Of a DNA stretch of 29,332 nucleotides, positions 1-6,312 are shown in pieces. The stretch covers positions 1-29,332 of IMG/VR virus record IMGVR_UViG_3300048552_000056; one strand, 5' to 3'. A model generated the notes under the pieces. That model worked only from the letters and a program-made list of their open reading frames with translations, did not search any database and was not told the DNA's origin. The position numbers and the translations under genes are program-made. Source of the stretch: a virus. Each line of letters begins with the position of its first letter. Position 1 is the first letter of the stretch.

Positions 1-1
1 G

Positions 2-91
2 GTCAAAACGATTGTGAATGTCAGGACGCCTTGGCTTTATGATGAGGTTCAGATAGTGCCAGCATTTATTCGGAGAGGTGAAGACAAGTGA
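2..91 (+). CDS. 3' end of an unknown protein (partial)
   Basis: Open frame running in from the left edge and ending at TGA 89-91; 29 codons are visible, with a basic, charged C-terminus ending in RRGEDK. Its stop overlaps the GTG start of the next gene (GTGA), the usual coupling in this gene block, which supports it being the tail of a real upstream gene. No function can be assigned from so short a piece. Confidence 0.5.
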   Translation, partial: VKTIVNVRTPWLYDEVQIVPAFIRRGEDK

Positions 92-267
92 ACATCTGGA
101 AGCAAACAATAAGTGTTTATATTAACGCGCTGGAGCATGGGGAGCAGCAAGCAAAGGATGCCGCTGCCGCCGAGCTTCTCTTGGTGGCCGATTACTTGAA
201 CAAGTCAGGAGTAAAGTATCCCGACATCATGCCAGACAACAGACCACAACCAAAAGAATGGAGATAA
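88..267 (+). CDS. Small protein of unknown function (59 aa)
   Basis: GTG start at 88 overlaps the preceding stop (GTGA) and has a GGAG ribosome binding site at 72-75. The frame runs to TAA 265-267. The protein is mostly helical-looking and Ala/Leu rich in the middle (DAAAAELLLVADYL) with a Pro-rich end (PDNRPQPKEWR). The next gene starts only two bases after the stop. I do not recognise the family; it is probably a small early phage gene. Confidence 0.6.
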   Translation: MNIWKQTISVYINALEHGEQQAKDAAAAELLLVADYLNKSGVKYPDIMPDNRPQPKEWR

Positions 268-269
268 CA

Positions 270-566
270 ATGGAATTAATGACAGCAAACGAGTTCTTGC
301 AAGAGGACGGCCACGCATTTGATGAGCCGAGCTATGACACAGTGAGAGAAGTATTCGACGAGCTATCGCGTGAAACACTGGGCGAGAATACTTTTTATGC
401 AGACTTTACCAGCCACACCCTGACCTATGGCGAAGAGCTAGACCAAAAGATTAGCGCCGAACAATGGGAAAGAATAGGCGACCGATGCGGATTGGTAACG
501 AGCTACGTCAAAAAGATTGCGCTTGATTATGCAGAAGAGCAGAAGAGTTGGGCAGACCTATGGTAA
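270..566 (+). CDS. Acidic protein of unknown function (98 aa)
   Basis: The frame is open from an ATG at 258, but the ATG at 270 is preferred because GGAGA at 260-264 lies at normal ribosome-binding distance before it, whereas 258 has only an A-rich leader. The protein is acidic and contains the segment FDELSRETLGEN and a C-terminal helix ending AEEQKSWADLW. It shows no signal peptide, membrane segment or known motif. The 3' end overlaps the next gene by several bases (ATGGTAA), suggesting coupled translation. Function unknown. Confidence 0.7.
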   Translation: MELMTANEFLQEDGHAFDEPSYDTVREVFDELSRETLGENTFYADFTSHTLTYGEELDQKISAEQWERIGDRCGLVTSYVKKIALDYAEEQKSWADLW

Positions 567-730
567 AGGGAGCAAAGCCAGCAGCTTGCGACAAGTGCAA
601 GATGGTAGAGGAAAACTTTGTAATGATATTGTTGGAGTCTGAGCCAGCAGAAATTCACGCCACAATCTGCGACGATTGCTATCACGCAGAGATGGCCAAG
701 CCAGTGAGAGAATGGGGAGTGCAAACATGA
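560..730 (+). CDS. Small zinc-ribbon-like protein (56 aa)
   Basis: Two CxxC pairs (CDKC near residues 11-14 and CDDC near 37-40, counted from the ATG at 560) frame a short beta-like segment. This is the layout of a treble-clef or zinc-ribbon fold and would bind one zinc ion. The ATG at 560 overlaps the previous stop (ATGGTAA); an in-frame TTG at 548 is an alternative that adds four residues. Proteins of this type in phages often bind DNA or host proteins, but no specific partner can be named. The stop overlaps the next start (ATGA). Confidence 0.6.
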   Translation: MVKGAKPAACDKCKMVEENFVMILLESEPAEIHATICDDCYHAEMAKPVREWGVQT

Positions 731-885
731 TTAGTTATGTAGTGACAGAGTGGTGTGGATATTTCATGGTCATTGAGATTGATGACACTCAAGATGAAAT
801 AGGTGCAGAGATTGTATATGGTGGAACAGCCGATGATAGCCTTGCAGATTGCGAGCAATGGATAAAAGAGATGGAAGAGAATTGA
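727..885 (+). CDS. Small acidic protein of unknown function (52 aa)
   Basis: The frame is open from 676, but the ATG at 727 is chosen because it overlaps the preceding stop (ATGA) and has a GGGGAG ribosome binding site just upstream. The protein is acidic, begins MISYVVTEW and ends KEMEEN, and looks like a small alpha/beta protein. One base separates it from the next gene. No family recognised. Confidence 0.6.
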   Translation: MISYVVTEWCGYFMVIEIDDTQDEIGAEIVYGGTADDSLADCEQWIKEMEEN

Positions 886-886
886 T

Positions 887-1216
887 ATGACAAGCAAGAG
901 CAAAGCGAAAGGAACCTATCACGAAAATTATTTTGTGAAGCTGTTCAAGGAGTGGGGCTTGAAGGTTCGCAAGCAGCCATTATCTGGCGCCCTGGGCGGG
1001 GAATATTCAGGCGACCTTGTGATAACAATCAACGGAGAAGATTACATTACAGAAGTAAAGTATCGCAAAGAGAAGGGCTTTCCCTCACCATTCACAGTCC
1101 TAAAAAATAGAGACGTTGCCTTGTTTAAGCTAGGCAAGAACGAGGAAGGCTCACCCAAGTGGGTGCTAATCATTCCCGATTATATCGTAGAGAAATTTAT
1201 TGGAGCAAACAAATGA
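887..1216 (+). CDS. PD-(D/E)XK endonuclease, Holliday junction resolvase-like
   Basis: The 109-aa protein carries the nuclease-fold signature in order: a glutamate in the first helix (E13), an aspartate after a Gly-rich turn (GGEYSGDLVI, D43), then E56-V-K58 on the next strand (ITEVKYRK). Size and spacing fit archaeal-type Hjc resolvases and the small PD-(D/E)XK nucleases phages use to resolve branched DNA before packaging or during recombination. Lysines after the ExK (KYRKEKG) would contact DNA. The stop overlaps the next gene's ATG (ATGA), and the neighbourhood is a recombination/replication block. The nuclease fold is well supported; the exact substrate is inference. Confidence 0.72.
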   Translation: MTSKSKAKGTYHENYFVKLFKEWGLKVRKQPLSGALGGEYSGDLVITINGEDYITEVKYRKEKGFPSPFTVLKNRDVALFKLGKNEEGSPKWVLIIPDYIVEKFIGANK

Positions 1217-1638
1217 ACATCAACATCACAATAAAAGAAGAGGGCGGAGCGCCAGAAGATATCTATAGCGTGACCTCGCTTATCAAAGCGGTAACCACTG
1301 TGTTTGCAATAAGCAAGGAAGAGCTATTGAGCAAGCGCCGAATGGCTTACATCGTAACGCCTCGACATGCTTTGTATTATCTCGGCTATAAAAACACTAG
1401 CCATTCCCTGCCTTCCCTTGCACGGTTCCTAGACCGCGACCACACCAGCATCATTCATGGACGAAACAAAACAAAGGAACGCCTAGCAAAAAACAAAGCG
1501 TTTGGTTTAAAGATTGACGAGGTTCACCTGCTTGCAATCGCCTACGAGGAGAAGCGGCAGAAGAACTTAGAGGATATCCGAGAAGATGTTGCCGATATGA
1601 TTTACAAAATTAACATGGAGAAGTTAAATGGATTATGA
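1213..1638 (+). CDS. Stand-alone DnaA domain IV (DNA-binding) protein
   Basis: ATG 1213 overlaps the previous stop, giving 141 residues. Residues about 20-90 match the C-terminal DNA-binding domain of the bacterial initiator DnaA: a helix ending in a basic loop (SKRRMAYIVTPRHALYYL), then the DnaA signature region with R71, D74 and DHTSIIHG at 76-83, which reads DHTTVLHA in typical DnaA. The AAA+ ATPase (domain III) and the DnaB-loading domain I are absent, so it can be expected to bind DnaA-box-like DNA without ATP-driven unwinding. A charged helical tail of about 50 residues follows. It may mark the phage origin, compete with host DnaA or act as a repressor; the sequence does not decide. Confidence 0.85.
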   Translation: MNINITIKEEGGAPEDIYSVTSLIKAVTTVFAISKEELLSKRRMAYIVTPRHALYYLGYKNTSHSLPSLARFLDRDHTSIIHGRNKTKERLAKNKAFGLKIDEVHLLAIAYEEKRQKNLEDIREDVADMIYKINMEKLNGL

Positions 1639-2197
1639 TATCCGCCACAATCTAATTCACGAGAAGTTTATTCTTAAGATGGGCAAGATGTATATGGCTC
1701 CAAAGAATATCGCCAACGATTCGGAAGCCAAGAAGATGTATTGCCGCGAGCTACGCAATGCAATCAACAAACGGATCGACTCAGGTGCCGACGAGAAAAC
1801 ATTTCTTAGTATGCTTGAGAAGGTATGGGATAGATGTATTGCAGACCAATCATATCGACTGTGGTTTACACCTGCCCTAGTATCCAAGCACGCCTCGAAA
1901 GTAAATGCTGAAAGGCGCGAGGCAATCAACGCAACCACAGTTGCAGTAGAAAAAGCTTTCTCACCTGAGCAGAAAGATGAACGCCCTCGCAAGTCTGATG
2001 CTGCTGGTGGTGGCTGGACTATCGAGAAGTGCGACGAGCATATTGCCAACATGGAACGCATGATTGCAGACGGAGAGATAGGCGGACACATGGGGCGCAA
2101 GCTTGCAAACATTCCGCGAGTAGCAAAAGAAAGACTAATAAATGCTGGACATAAACCAGCGAACTCTTTAGGTTATGGGGTAGGAGTTAAATCATGA
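1628..2197 (+). CDS. Unknown protein, possibly replication-associated (189 aa)
   Basis: The ATG at 1628 lies inside the last codons of the DnaA-domain gene, so the two are probably translationally coupled. The N-terminal half is helical and basic with conserved-looking aromatic residues (YRLWFTPALVSKHASKVN). A Pro/Lys/Gly-rich linker at about 117-130 leads to a second helical part with many Met and Gly residues. It resembles neither a helicase nor a polymerase. Its position between a DnaA-like protein and a recombination exonuclease suggests a role in replication or recombination, such as a loader or initiator partner, but that is context only. Confidence 0.6.
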   Translation: MDYDIRHNLIHEKFILKMGKMYMAPKNIANDSEAKKMYCRELRNAINKRIDSGADEKTFLSMLEKVWDRCIADQSYRLWFTPALVSKHASKVNAERREAINATTVAVEKAFSPEQKDERPRKSDAAGGGWTIEKCDEHIANMERMIADGEIGGHMGRKLANIPRVAKERLINAGHKPANSLGYGVGVKS

Positions 2198-3027
2198 GCA
2201 ACATAGACACCCACAGGATACAAGAGGATGAGCTACGCCGTAAGACAATCGGTGGTAGCTGCGCCCTTAAGATTATGAATGGTGATTGGCACGAGCTTTG
2301 GATGCAGAAGATGGGCTATGGTGAGCGGGTGGATTTGTCCGATGTCTTGCCAGTCCAGCTTGGTGTATTCACTGAGGCATTTAATGTGCAGTGGTTTGAG
2401 AAGCTGATGCAAGTAGAGTGTAAACGTGACGCCCAGGGAGACACAGAATCCCGCTATCATTTCATGTGGGATGGCGTCCCGTGCCGAGGCACAATGGATG
2501 CAGAGTTTGAGTATCAAGGGAAACGCATTGGCCTTGAGTGCAAGCATACCAATGAGCGAGCCAACATGAACTCCCAGCTTGAGCGTTACATGCCACAGCT
2601 ACAGATGTATATGCAGTGCGCTGCGCTAGAACATATGTATTTTGCAAACATCTTCGGCAATAGCCGCTACGAATATGTGAAGGTAGCAAGGAATGAATAT
2701 TATCTATCCGAGATGCACACCCAACTGAAAGAATTCTGGAACTATGTCACCACGGAGACAGAGCCGCCGTTGTCTATGCCATACTTCAACGCAACGATTG
2801 ACCAGATAGAGATTGATAACATGACATCGCGCAACATGAATACAGACAATGAGTTTATGGATAGGGCGCACAAATATATTGAGACACAACAAGCTGCCAA
2901 ACAACATGCGGCAGTAGGCAAAGATTTGAAGTCCATGGTGGCTACAAATGAGCGTGAGATATACAGCGATGTATTGAATATCAAGCGCGATAAGCGCGGG
3001 TCACTCCGCATCAACGTAAAGAAGTGA
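2194..3027 (+). CDS. YqaJ/lambda-type recombination exonuclease
   Basis: A 277-aa protein with the core of the YqaJ/lambda-exonuclease branch of PD-(D/E)XK nucleases: an N-terminal GGS motif (20-22), LGVFTE (56-61), D102 in RGTMDAEF, the catalytic E115-C-K117, and QLQMY (135-139), the QxxxY motif of RecB-like nucleases. Such enzymes digest one strand of duplex ends 5' to 3' and hand the resulting single strand to an annealing protein. That partner, a Rad52-like protein, lies two genes downstream. The ATG overlaps the preceding stop (ATGA). Length is slightly above lambda Exo (226 aa); the extra C-terminal 70 residues are charged and helical. Confidence 0.85.
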   Translation: MSNIDTHRIQEDELRRKTIGGSCALKIMNGDWHELWMQKMGYGERVDLSDVLPVQLGVFTEAFNVQWFEKLMQVECKRDAQGDTESRYHFMWDGVPCRGTMDAEFEYQGKRIGLECKHTNERANMNSQLERYMPQLQMYMQCAALEHMYFANIFGNSRYEYVKVARNEYYLSEMHTQLKEFWNYVTTETEPPLSMPYFNATIDQIEIDNMTSRNMNTDNEFMDRAHKYIETQQAAKQHAAVGKDLKSMVATNEREIYSDVLNIKRDKRGSLRINVKK

Positions 3028-3051
3028 CCGAGGGTGGAGTAAAGCCCTCGG
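3028..3051 (+). other. Intergenic hairpin without U-tract
   Basis: CCGAGGG (3028-3034) and CCCTCGG (3045-3051) form a perfect 7-bp stem with a 10-base loop immediately after the exonuclease stop codon. No run of T follows on either strand, so it is not a classical intrinsic terminator; it may stabilise or punctuate the message. A similar element follows the SSB-like gene. Confidence 0.5.
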
Positions 3052-3077
3052 CCACACACTGTCGAAAGGAATAAACA

Positions 3078-3326
3078 GTGAGTAATGATATCACACCACC
3101 GCTAATAAGTGAAGCTGCTGAACCGCTTACCCACTTGATTGGTAATGAGTATGAGTTGGGCTGGCGATCCGTATGGATACACACACCCGACGAGGCTGTG
3201 CGCGTTCAGTATAGAGACAGCCGTTTAGTATTAACTGTAGTAAGAAAGGACAAAGACCATGAGCAACAATATGGAACTATGGGAGAAGGTCTCCCAATCG
3301 GACTCGAAGTATCTGAAGAAGGTTAG
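3078..3326 (+). CDS. Protein of unknown function (82 aa), GTG start
   Basis: GTG at 3078 follows AAAGGA (3065-3070) at good spacing, and the first codons (SNDIT) are typical of a phage N-terminus. The protein looks beta-rich (WRSVWIHTPDEAVRVQYRDSRLVLTVV). Its last 68 bases overlap the annealing-protein gene in another frame, which is longer than the 1-10 base overlaps elsewhere in this block. The C-terminal tail (GEGLPIGLEVSEEG) may simply be read-through into that gene. No family recognised. Confidence 0.55.
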   Translation: MSNDITPPLISEAAEPLTHLIGNEYELGWRSVWIHTPDEAVRVQYRDSRLVLTVVRKDKDHEQQYGTMGEGLPIGLEVSEEG

Positions 3327-3705
3327 CTTCGGCGCAAACGCACGTTCCTTCACTAGTATCGACCCAATGTATCAAGTGCGTGAGGCCACTCGTGCCTTCG
3401 GAGCCATTGGCCAGGGATGGGGTTGGAACTCTGAGACTGAAATGATTACTGTAGCCAACGGAGACGTAGCTTGCATAGCGCATGTAACTCTGTGGCACGG
3501 TAGCAAAGAGAATAGCTTCGGCCCATTCACTGGGTGCCGCACCTTCTACAAGAAGGAACGCATTGCAGAGGATGCACCTAAGATGGCTGTAACTGATGGG
3601 CTAACCAAGGCATTGTCGCACCTTGGGTTCAACGCCGATGTGTTCTTAGGCGAACACGACAACAAGTATGCGGCAGACAGTAAGCCTACAAACGGAGAAT
3701 GGTAA
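3259..3705 (+). CDS. Rad52-family single-strand annealing protein
   Basis: The 148-aa protein has the hallmarks of a phage Rad52/Sak-type annealing family: GQGWGWNSE near residues 52-60, a beta-hairpin core ending FGPFTGCRTFY, and DAPKMAVTDGLTKALSHLGF at about 111-130 followed by a segment ending in NKYA. These proteins form rings on single-stranded DNA and pair complementary strands. Together with the exonuclease upstream and the SSB-like protein downstream it makes a two-component recombination system. The start is supported by AAGGA about ten bases before the ATG. The family is clear to me; the exact Sak subgroup is not. Confidence 0.8.
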   Translation: MSNNMELWEKVSQSDSKYLKKVSFGANARSFTSIDPMYQVREATRAFGAIGQGWGWNSETEMITVANGDVACIAHVTLWHGSKENSFGPFTGCRTFYKKERIAEDAPKMAVTDGLTKALSHLGFNADVFLGEHDNKYAADSKPTNGEW

Positions 3706-3884
3706 TGCAGCTATTGGATGTTAAGGCAATTACCGAACTGACTACCATCAGTGCGACAACGATCCGAAGAATGGTGAAGGAGAATAAGTTTCCTCAGCCA
3801 GCCAAGGTAAGAAGTCGTGATGTATGGAGCAGCAAAGAAGTCCACGAATGGATTGATAATCTACTAAAGGAGAATAAACAATGA
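3705..3884 (+). CDS. AlpA-family helix-turn-helix regulator
   Basis: A 59-aa protein of the AlpA/excisionase (MerR-like winged helix) type: LLDVKAITELTTISATTIRR forms the helix-turn-helix, NKFPQPAKV is the wing with the conserved FPxP, and WSSKEVHEWI is the closing helix. ATG 3705 (TAATG with the annealing-protein stop) is preferred over the in-frame ATG 3699 because GGAG at 3694-3697 fits it. AlpA relatives activate prophage integrase or act as recombination directionality factors. Here the gene sits between recombination genes with no integrase in view, so it may instead regulate this operon. Confidence 0.8.
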   Translation: MQLLDVKAITELTTISATTIRRMVKENKFPQPAKVRSRDVWSSKEVHEWIDNLLKENKQ

Positions 3885-4264
3885 CACAATATGATAACAC
3901 AGATAGCGGCGCAGTATTCCAGCCTCGTGATAACCACAAAATGATTTTGACTGGCAAGCTAAACAACGATGGCAAGGATGCACAGATGGTAGTTACCATG
4001 TCTACCCTGCCTGATGGCCGTAAGATTATGGATGTATACGAGAAGGTAGGAACTCTTTTCCCTAACGAGAAGAAGGACAAAGAGACCGCGCCTGATTACA
4101 CGGGGCCACTGGGTCATCGCCGTGTTGCAGCCTGGAAGAAAAGCAAGGATGGCAACGCCTATATGTCCCTGAACATCAGCGACAAGATGGTTAAGAATGA
4201 TGATGGCTTCGGTGCTGCACCTGCTGCCCCAGCTCAACCGCTTAACGACGACATCCCATTCTAG
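3881..4264 (+). CDS. SSB-like single-stranded DNA-binding protein
   Basis: A 127-aa protein with a beta-rich N-terminal part (MILTGKLNNDGKDAQMVV, then RKIMDVYEKVG), a basic middle (HRRVAAWKKSKDGNAYMSLNI), an Ala/Pro-rich flexible stretch, and the final residues NDDIPF. An acidic tail ending DDIPF is the protein-docking tip of bacterial SSB, used to recruit repair and replication partners. The body is not recognisable as ordinary OB-fold SSB by eye, so the assignment rests on tail, size and position after the annealing protein. It overlaps the AlpA-like gene by four bases (ATGA). Confidence 0.62.
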   Translation: MTQYDNTDSGAVFQPRDNHKMILTGKLNNDGKDAQMVVTMSTLPDGRKIMDVYEKVGTLFPNEKKDKETAPDYTGPLGHRRVAAWKKSKDGNAYMSLNISDKMVKNDDGFGAAPAAPAQPLNDDIPF

Positions 4265-4270
4265 CAAGGC

Positions 4271-4292
4271 GGGGAGGGGGCGACCTCTCCCC
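4271..4292 (+). other. Hairpin with GCGA tetraloop after SSB-like gene
   Basis: GGGGAGGGG (4271-4279) pairs with CCTCTCCCC (4284-4292), nine pairs including one G-U, closed by the GNRA-type tetraloop GCGA. It begins seven bases after the SSB-like stop codon. No U-tract follows, so termination may be weak or factor-dependent; it could also protect the 3' end of the recombination message. Confidence 0.55.
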
Positions 4293-4345
4293 CACCACTA
4301 CAGTGAACTAACCCCTACCTTACCTCACTACGAAAGAAAAATATA

Positions 4346-4687
4346 ATGGATGAACTAACAGCATGGCAACAGCGCGCAATTCAGGCAGAGAGCAAGCTGC
4401 GAGAGATAGCGTGTATGCCTAACGACTCTGTCACTTGGAAGCAGATGCGTCAGGCCGCAGCAGAAAAAGCTATGGAAGACCTAGAGGTTCCAGGCAATAT
4501 ACTTATTTATCTCCGCACCTCAGCCGATACAACTATACCAGCAGAGCTATGTGTTCGAGACGAGAACGGAAACTATAACGTATGGGGCATGTCGCCTCGT
4601 GCCTTGTATAACCTAGTGCGTGTGGGCGTTGGCCTCATGTCGCAAGAGAAGTTCTTCCTGAAAGATTCACATGACTTGGAAGTATGA
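4346..4687 (+). CDS. Unknown protein (113 aa)
   Basis: The ATG at 4346 is preceded by a purine-rich but imperfect ribosome binding site (GAAAG at 4332-4336), the weakest in the plus-strand block. It follows an 81-base gap with a hairpin, so it may open a separate transcript. The N-terminal 45 residues are helical (WQQRAIQAESKLREIA); the rest is mixed, with VWGMSPRALYNLVRVGVGLM. No catalytic motif is seen. The 3' end overlaps the next gene by 17 bases. Confidence 0.65.
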   Translation: MDELTAWQQRAIQAESKLREIACMPNDSVTWKQMRQAAAEKAMEDLEVPGNILIYLRTSADTTIPAELCVRDENGNYNVWGMSPRALYNLVRVGVGLMSQEKFFLKDSHDLEV

Positions 4688-5120
4688 GTATAAGTCCGAC
4701 CTCGACAATGAGGTTAGGATTATGGATCGCCTGTCTGGCATGTGGAACTGTGAGGCAGAGAAGTTACCAGGCTACAACTATGCTGACTACTTCCTGACAC
4801 GGGGATACAGAGACGGACGCCCACAAGCAGTAGCACTATGCGAACTGCGAGTAAGGTCTACACCTAGATTTAAATATGATACGGTGTTTGTTACGCTAAA
4901 CAAATATCAGAACATGCTACAGATGGCAGAGTTTACTGGCCTCAAGCCTATGTTTGTAGTCGAATGGTCTGATGAGTGCGCCTACATAGAGCTAACAAAA
5001 GACAATGCTGGTGTTAGCTACCCTAAGAGATCCAACCCCAAGGGCAGCGACCACCTAGATGAACTATGTGTCCACCTAGATGTCGCCAAGTTTACTACCC
5101 TTTGGAGCGTAGGAAGTTAA
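4671..5120 (+). CDS. PD-(D/E)XK-like protein with variant ExR motif
   Basis: The 149-aa protein has the order of elements of a small nuclease-fold domain: a helix with E14 (NEVRIMDRL), YADYFLTRG (D39) on a strand after a variable stretch, then ALCELRVRST on the next strand, then a helix (LNKYQNMLQMAEF) and a final strand (KPMFVVEW). The catalytic ExK would be E58-L-R60, with Arg in place of Lys, so activity may be altered or lost. It ends by running 26 bases into the 3' end of the opposite-strand phosphoesterase gene. The fold is moderately supported; function is unknown. Confidence 0.5.
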   Translation: MTWKYEYKSDLDNEVRIMDRLSGMWNCEAEKLPGYNYADYFLTRGYRDGRPQAVALCELRVRSTPRFKYDTVFVTLNKYQNMLQMAEFTGLKPMFVVEWSDECAYIELTKDNAGVSYPKRSNPKGSDHLDELCVHLDVAKFTTLWSVGS

Positions 5121-6138
5121 GAAACTCTACGCCAGTCTCAACATCGACGAAGCAATGGCTGAAACCTTCGGGGCTTTCTGCCTTCGGGTTAATCACCTGT
5201 AGGATAGCCTGCCCATAGTTCTGTTCGTCATAGCCACGGACTAGAGCATAAGTATCGCTAGACTTATAACCCCTAGCCCGAGCCAGCCAAGATACATGTC
5301 CTTCATCTACCTGCTCCATCTGTGCTAGTTCCCAGTTGTGCTTGTGACCAGCAATGTATAGGTGAGCATTGCTCTTGAACATTGCCATCTTCTTCTGACC
5401 ATGCAACGGGTTCCATTGACTATGCCCGGGCATATCGTGAGCCGCATGAACCTTACACTCTTGGCCGTTAGGGAACTTGATAGCAACCTTAGCAGCCCAG
5501 TCCTCATTGATAGAGTGAGGCTCAGTCATCCACTTGAGTGGGTCACCAGAGCCAGTCCACATATCGTGGTTGCCACCGATAAGGATGAGGGGATTGATAG
5601 CCCTGACAAACCATTCTACCAGGCGCCACGCAGTCTCGTGACTGGTGTCCTGCTCTGCATACAAGCGCGACAGACGACCAACCCAGTTGTTCTGGTAGTC
5701 ACCTAGCCCACACCCATAGACGCCATCGTTCTCCTGGACAAGCTCAACGTGCCGACGAAGTGTAGGCCAGTCACAGAAGTTGTCATCCAGGTGGGGGTCA
5801 CCAAACCATAGCAAGCCAATAGGCTCATCAGACTTCATGCGGATACGCTGCCAAGCCTTAGCATCAATGTGCTGCTTACGCTTCTCGAAGCGGCTGGTTA
5901 GCTGCTCAACGATTGTCTCGATTGGTTCGTCGCTTGGGGGGAGGAGGGCGCGACTGTAGGTTTCAGTCTCTGCTGTCCCTTCATTCCATAACCCCTTCTC
6001 TACTGCGCGGCGGAAGCGGCCACGGAATGTAGAACGGGATACGCCGAGTGCTTCGGCTGCTGCTTTCTGTGAGCCATGTGCTTTCATCATAGCTACTGTT
6101 TGTGTGAGCAGATCATCGCTCATTGGTTTCGGTGCCAT
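5095..6138 (-). CDS. Helix-turn-helix / calcineurin-like metallophosphoesterase fusion
   Basis: In 347 residues two parts can be seen. Residues about 10-45 form a helix-turn-helix of resolvase or transposase-like type (SQKAAAEALGVSRSTFRGRF). Residues about 105-300 are a calcineurin-like phosphoesterase with all metal-binding motifs: GDPHLD (D114, H116), GLGDYQN (D147), GGNHDM (N190, H191), HAAHD (H234) and AGHKHN (H265, H267). A complete set predicts an active two-metal enzyme that hydrolyses phosphodiesters or phosphomonoesters; the helix-turn-helix suggests it is directed to DNA. AGGAGT lies before the ATG. It is the last gene of the minus-strand block and converges with the recombination block. 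Confidence 0.85.
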   Translation of the reverse strand: MAPKPMSDDLLTQTVAMMKAHGSQKAAAEALGVSRSTFRGRFRRAVEKGLWNEGTAETETYSRALLPPSDEPIETIVEQLTSRFEKRKQHIDAKAWQRIRMKSDEPIGLLWFGDPHLDDNFCDWPTLRRHVELVQENDGVYGCGLGDYQNNWVGRLSRLYAEQDTSHETAWRLVEWFVRAINPLILIGGNHDMWTGSGDPLKWMTEPHSINEDWAAKVAIKFPNGQECKVHAAHDMPGHSQWNPLHGQKKMAMFKSNAHLYIAGHKHNWELAQMEQVDEGHVSWLARARGYKSSDTYALVRGYDEQNYGQAILQVINPKAESPEGFSHCFVDVETGVEFLNFLRSKG

Positions 6139-6147
6139 TGTTAACTC

Positions 6148-6312
6148 CTAATGTAGTTCTTGTTCGGGTTCATCGGTTCCATGTATGACCGAGAAGATAT
6201 CATCAGCTACTTCTTCTGCTGCATCCATATCGGCACAGCCAGTTACGCGCATAACGATTACTGGTTCGCCATTCTCTTCTATAATAAACATAGAGAAATC
6301 ATACTCATTCAT
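6148..6312 (-). CDS. Small acidic protein (54 aa)
   Basis: The ATG at 6310-6312 overlaps the M15 peptidase stop (ATGA), and the frame ends in TAG 6148-6150, nine bases before the phosphoesterase start. The protein begins MNEYDFSMFIIEENGEP, with a likely beta-hairpin (PVIVMRVTGC), an acidic helix (DAAEEVADDIF) and a charged end. It is too short for most ORF callers but is flanked by perfect coupling on both sides. Function unknown. Confidence 0.65.
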   Translation of the reverse strand: MNEYDFSMFIIEENGEPVIVMRVTGCADMDAAEEVADDIFSVIHGTDEPEQELH

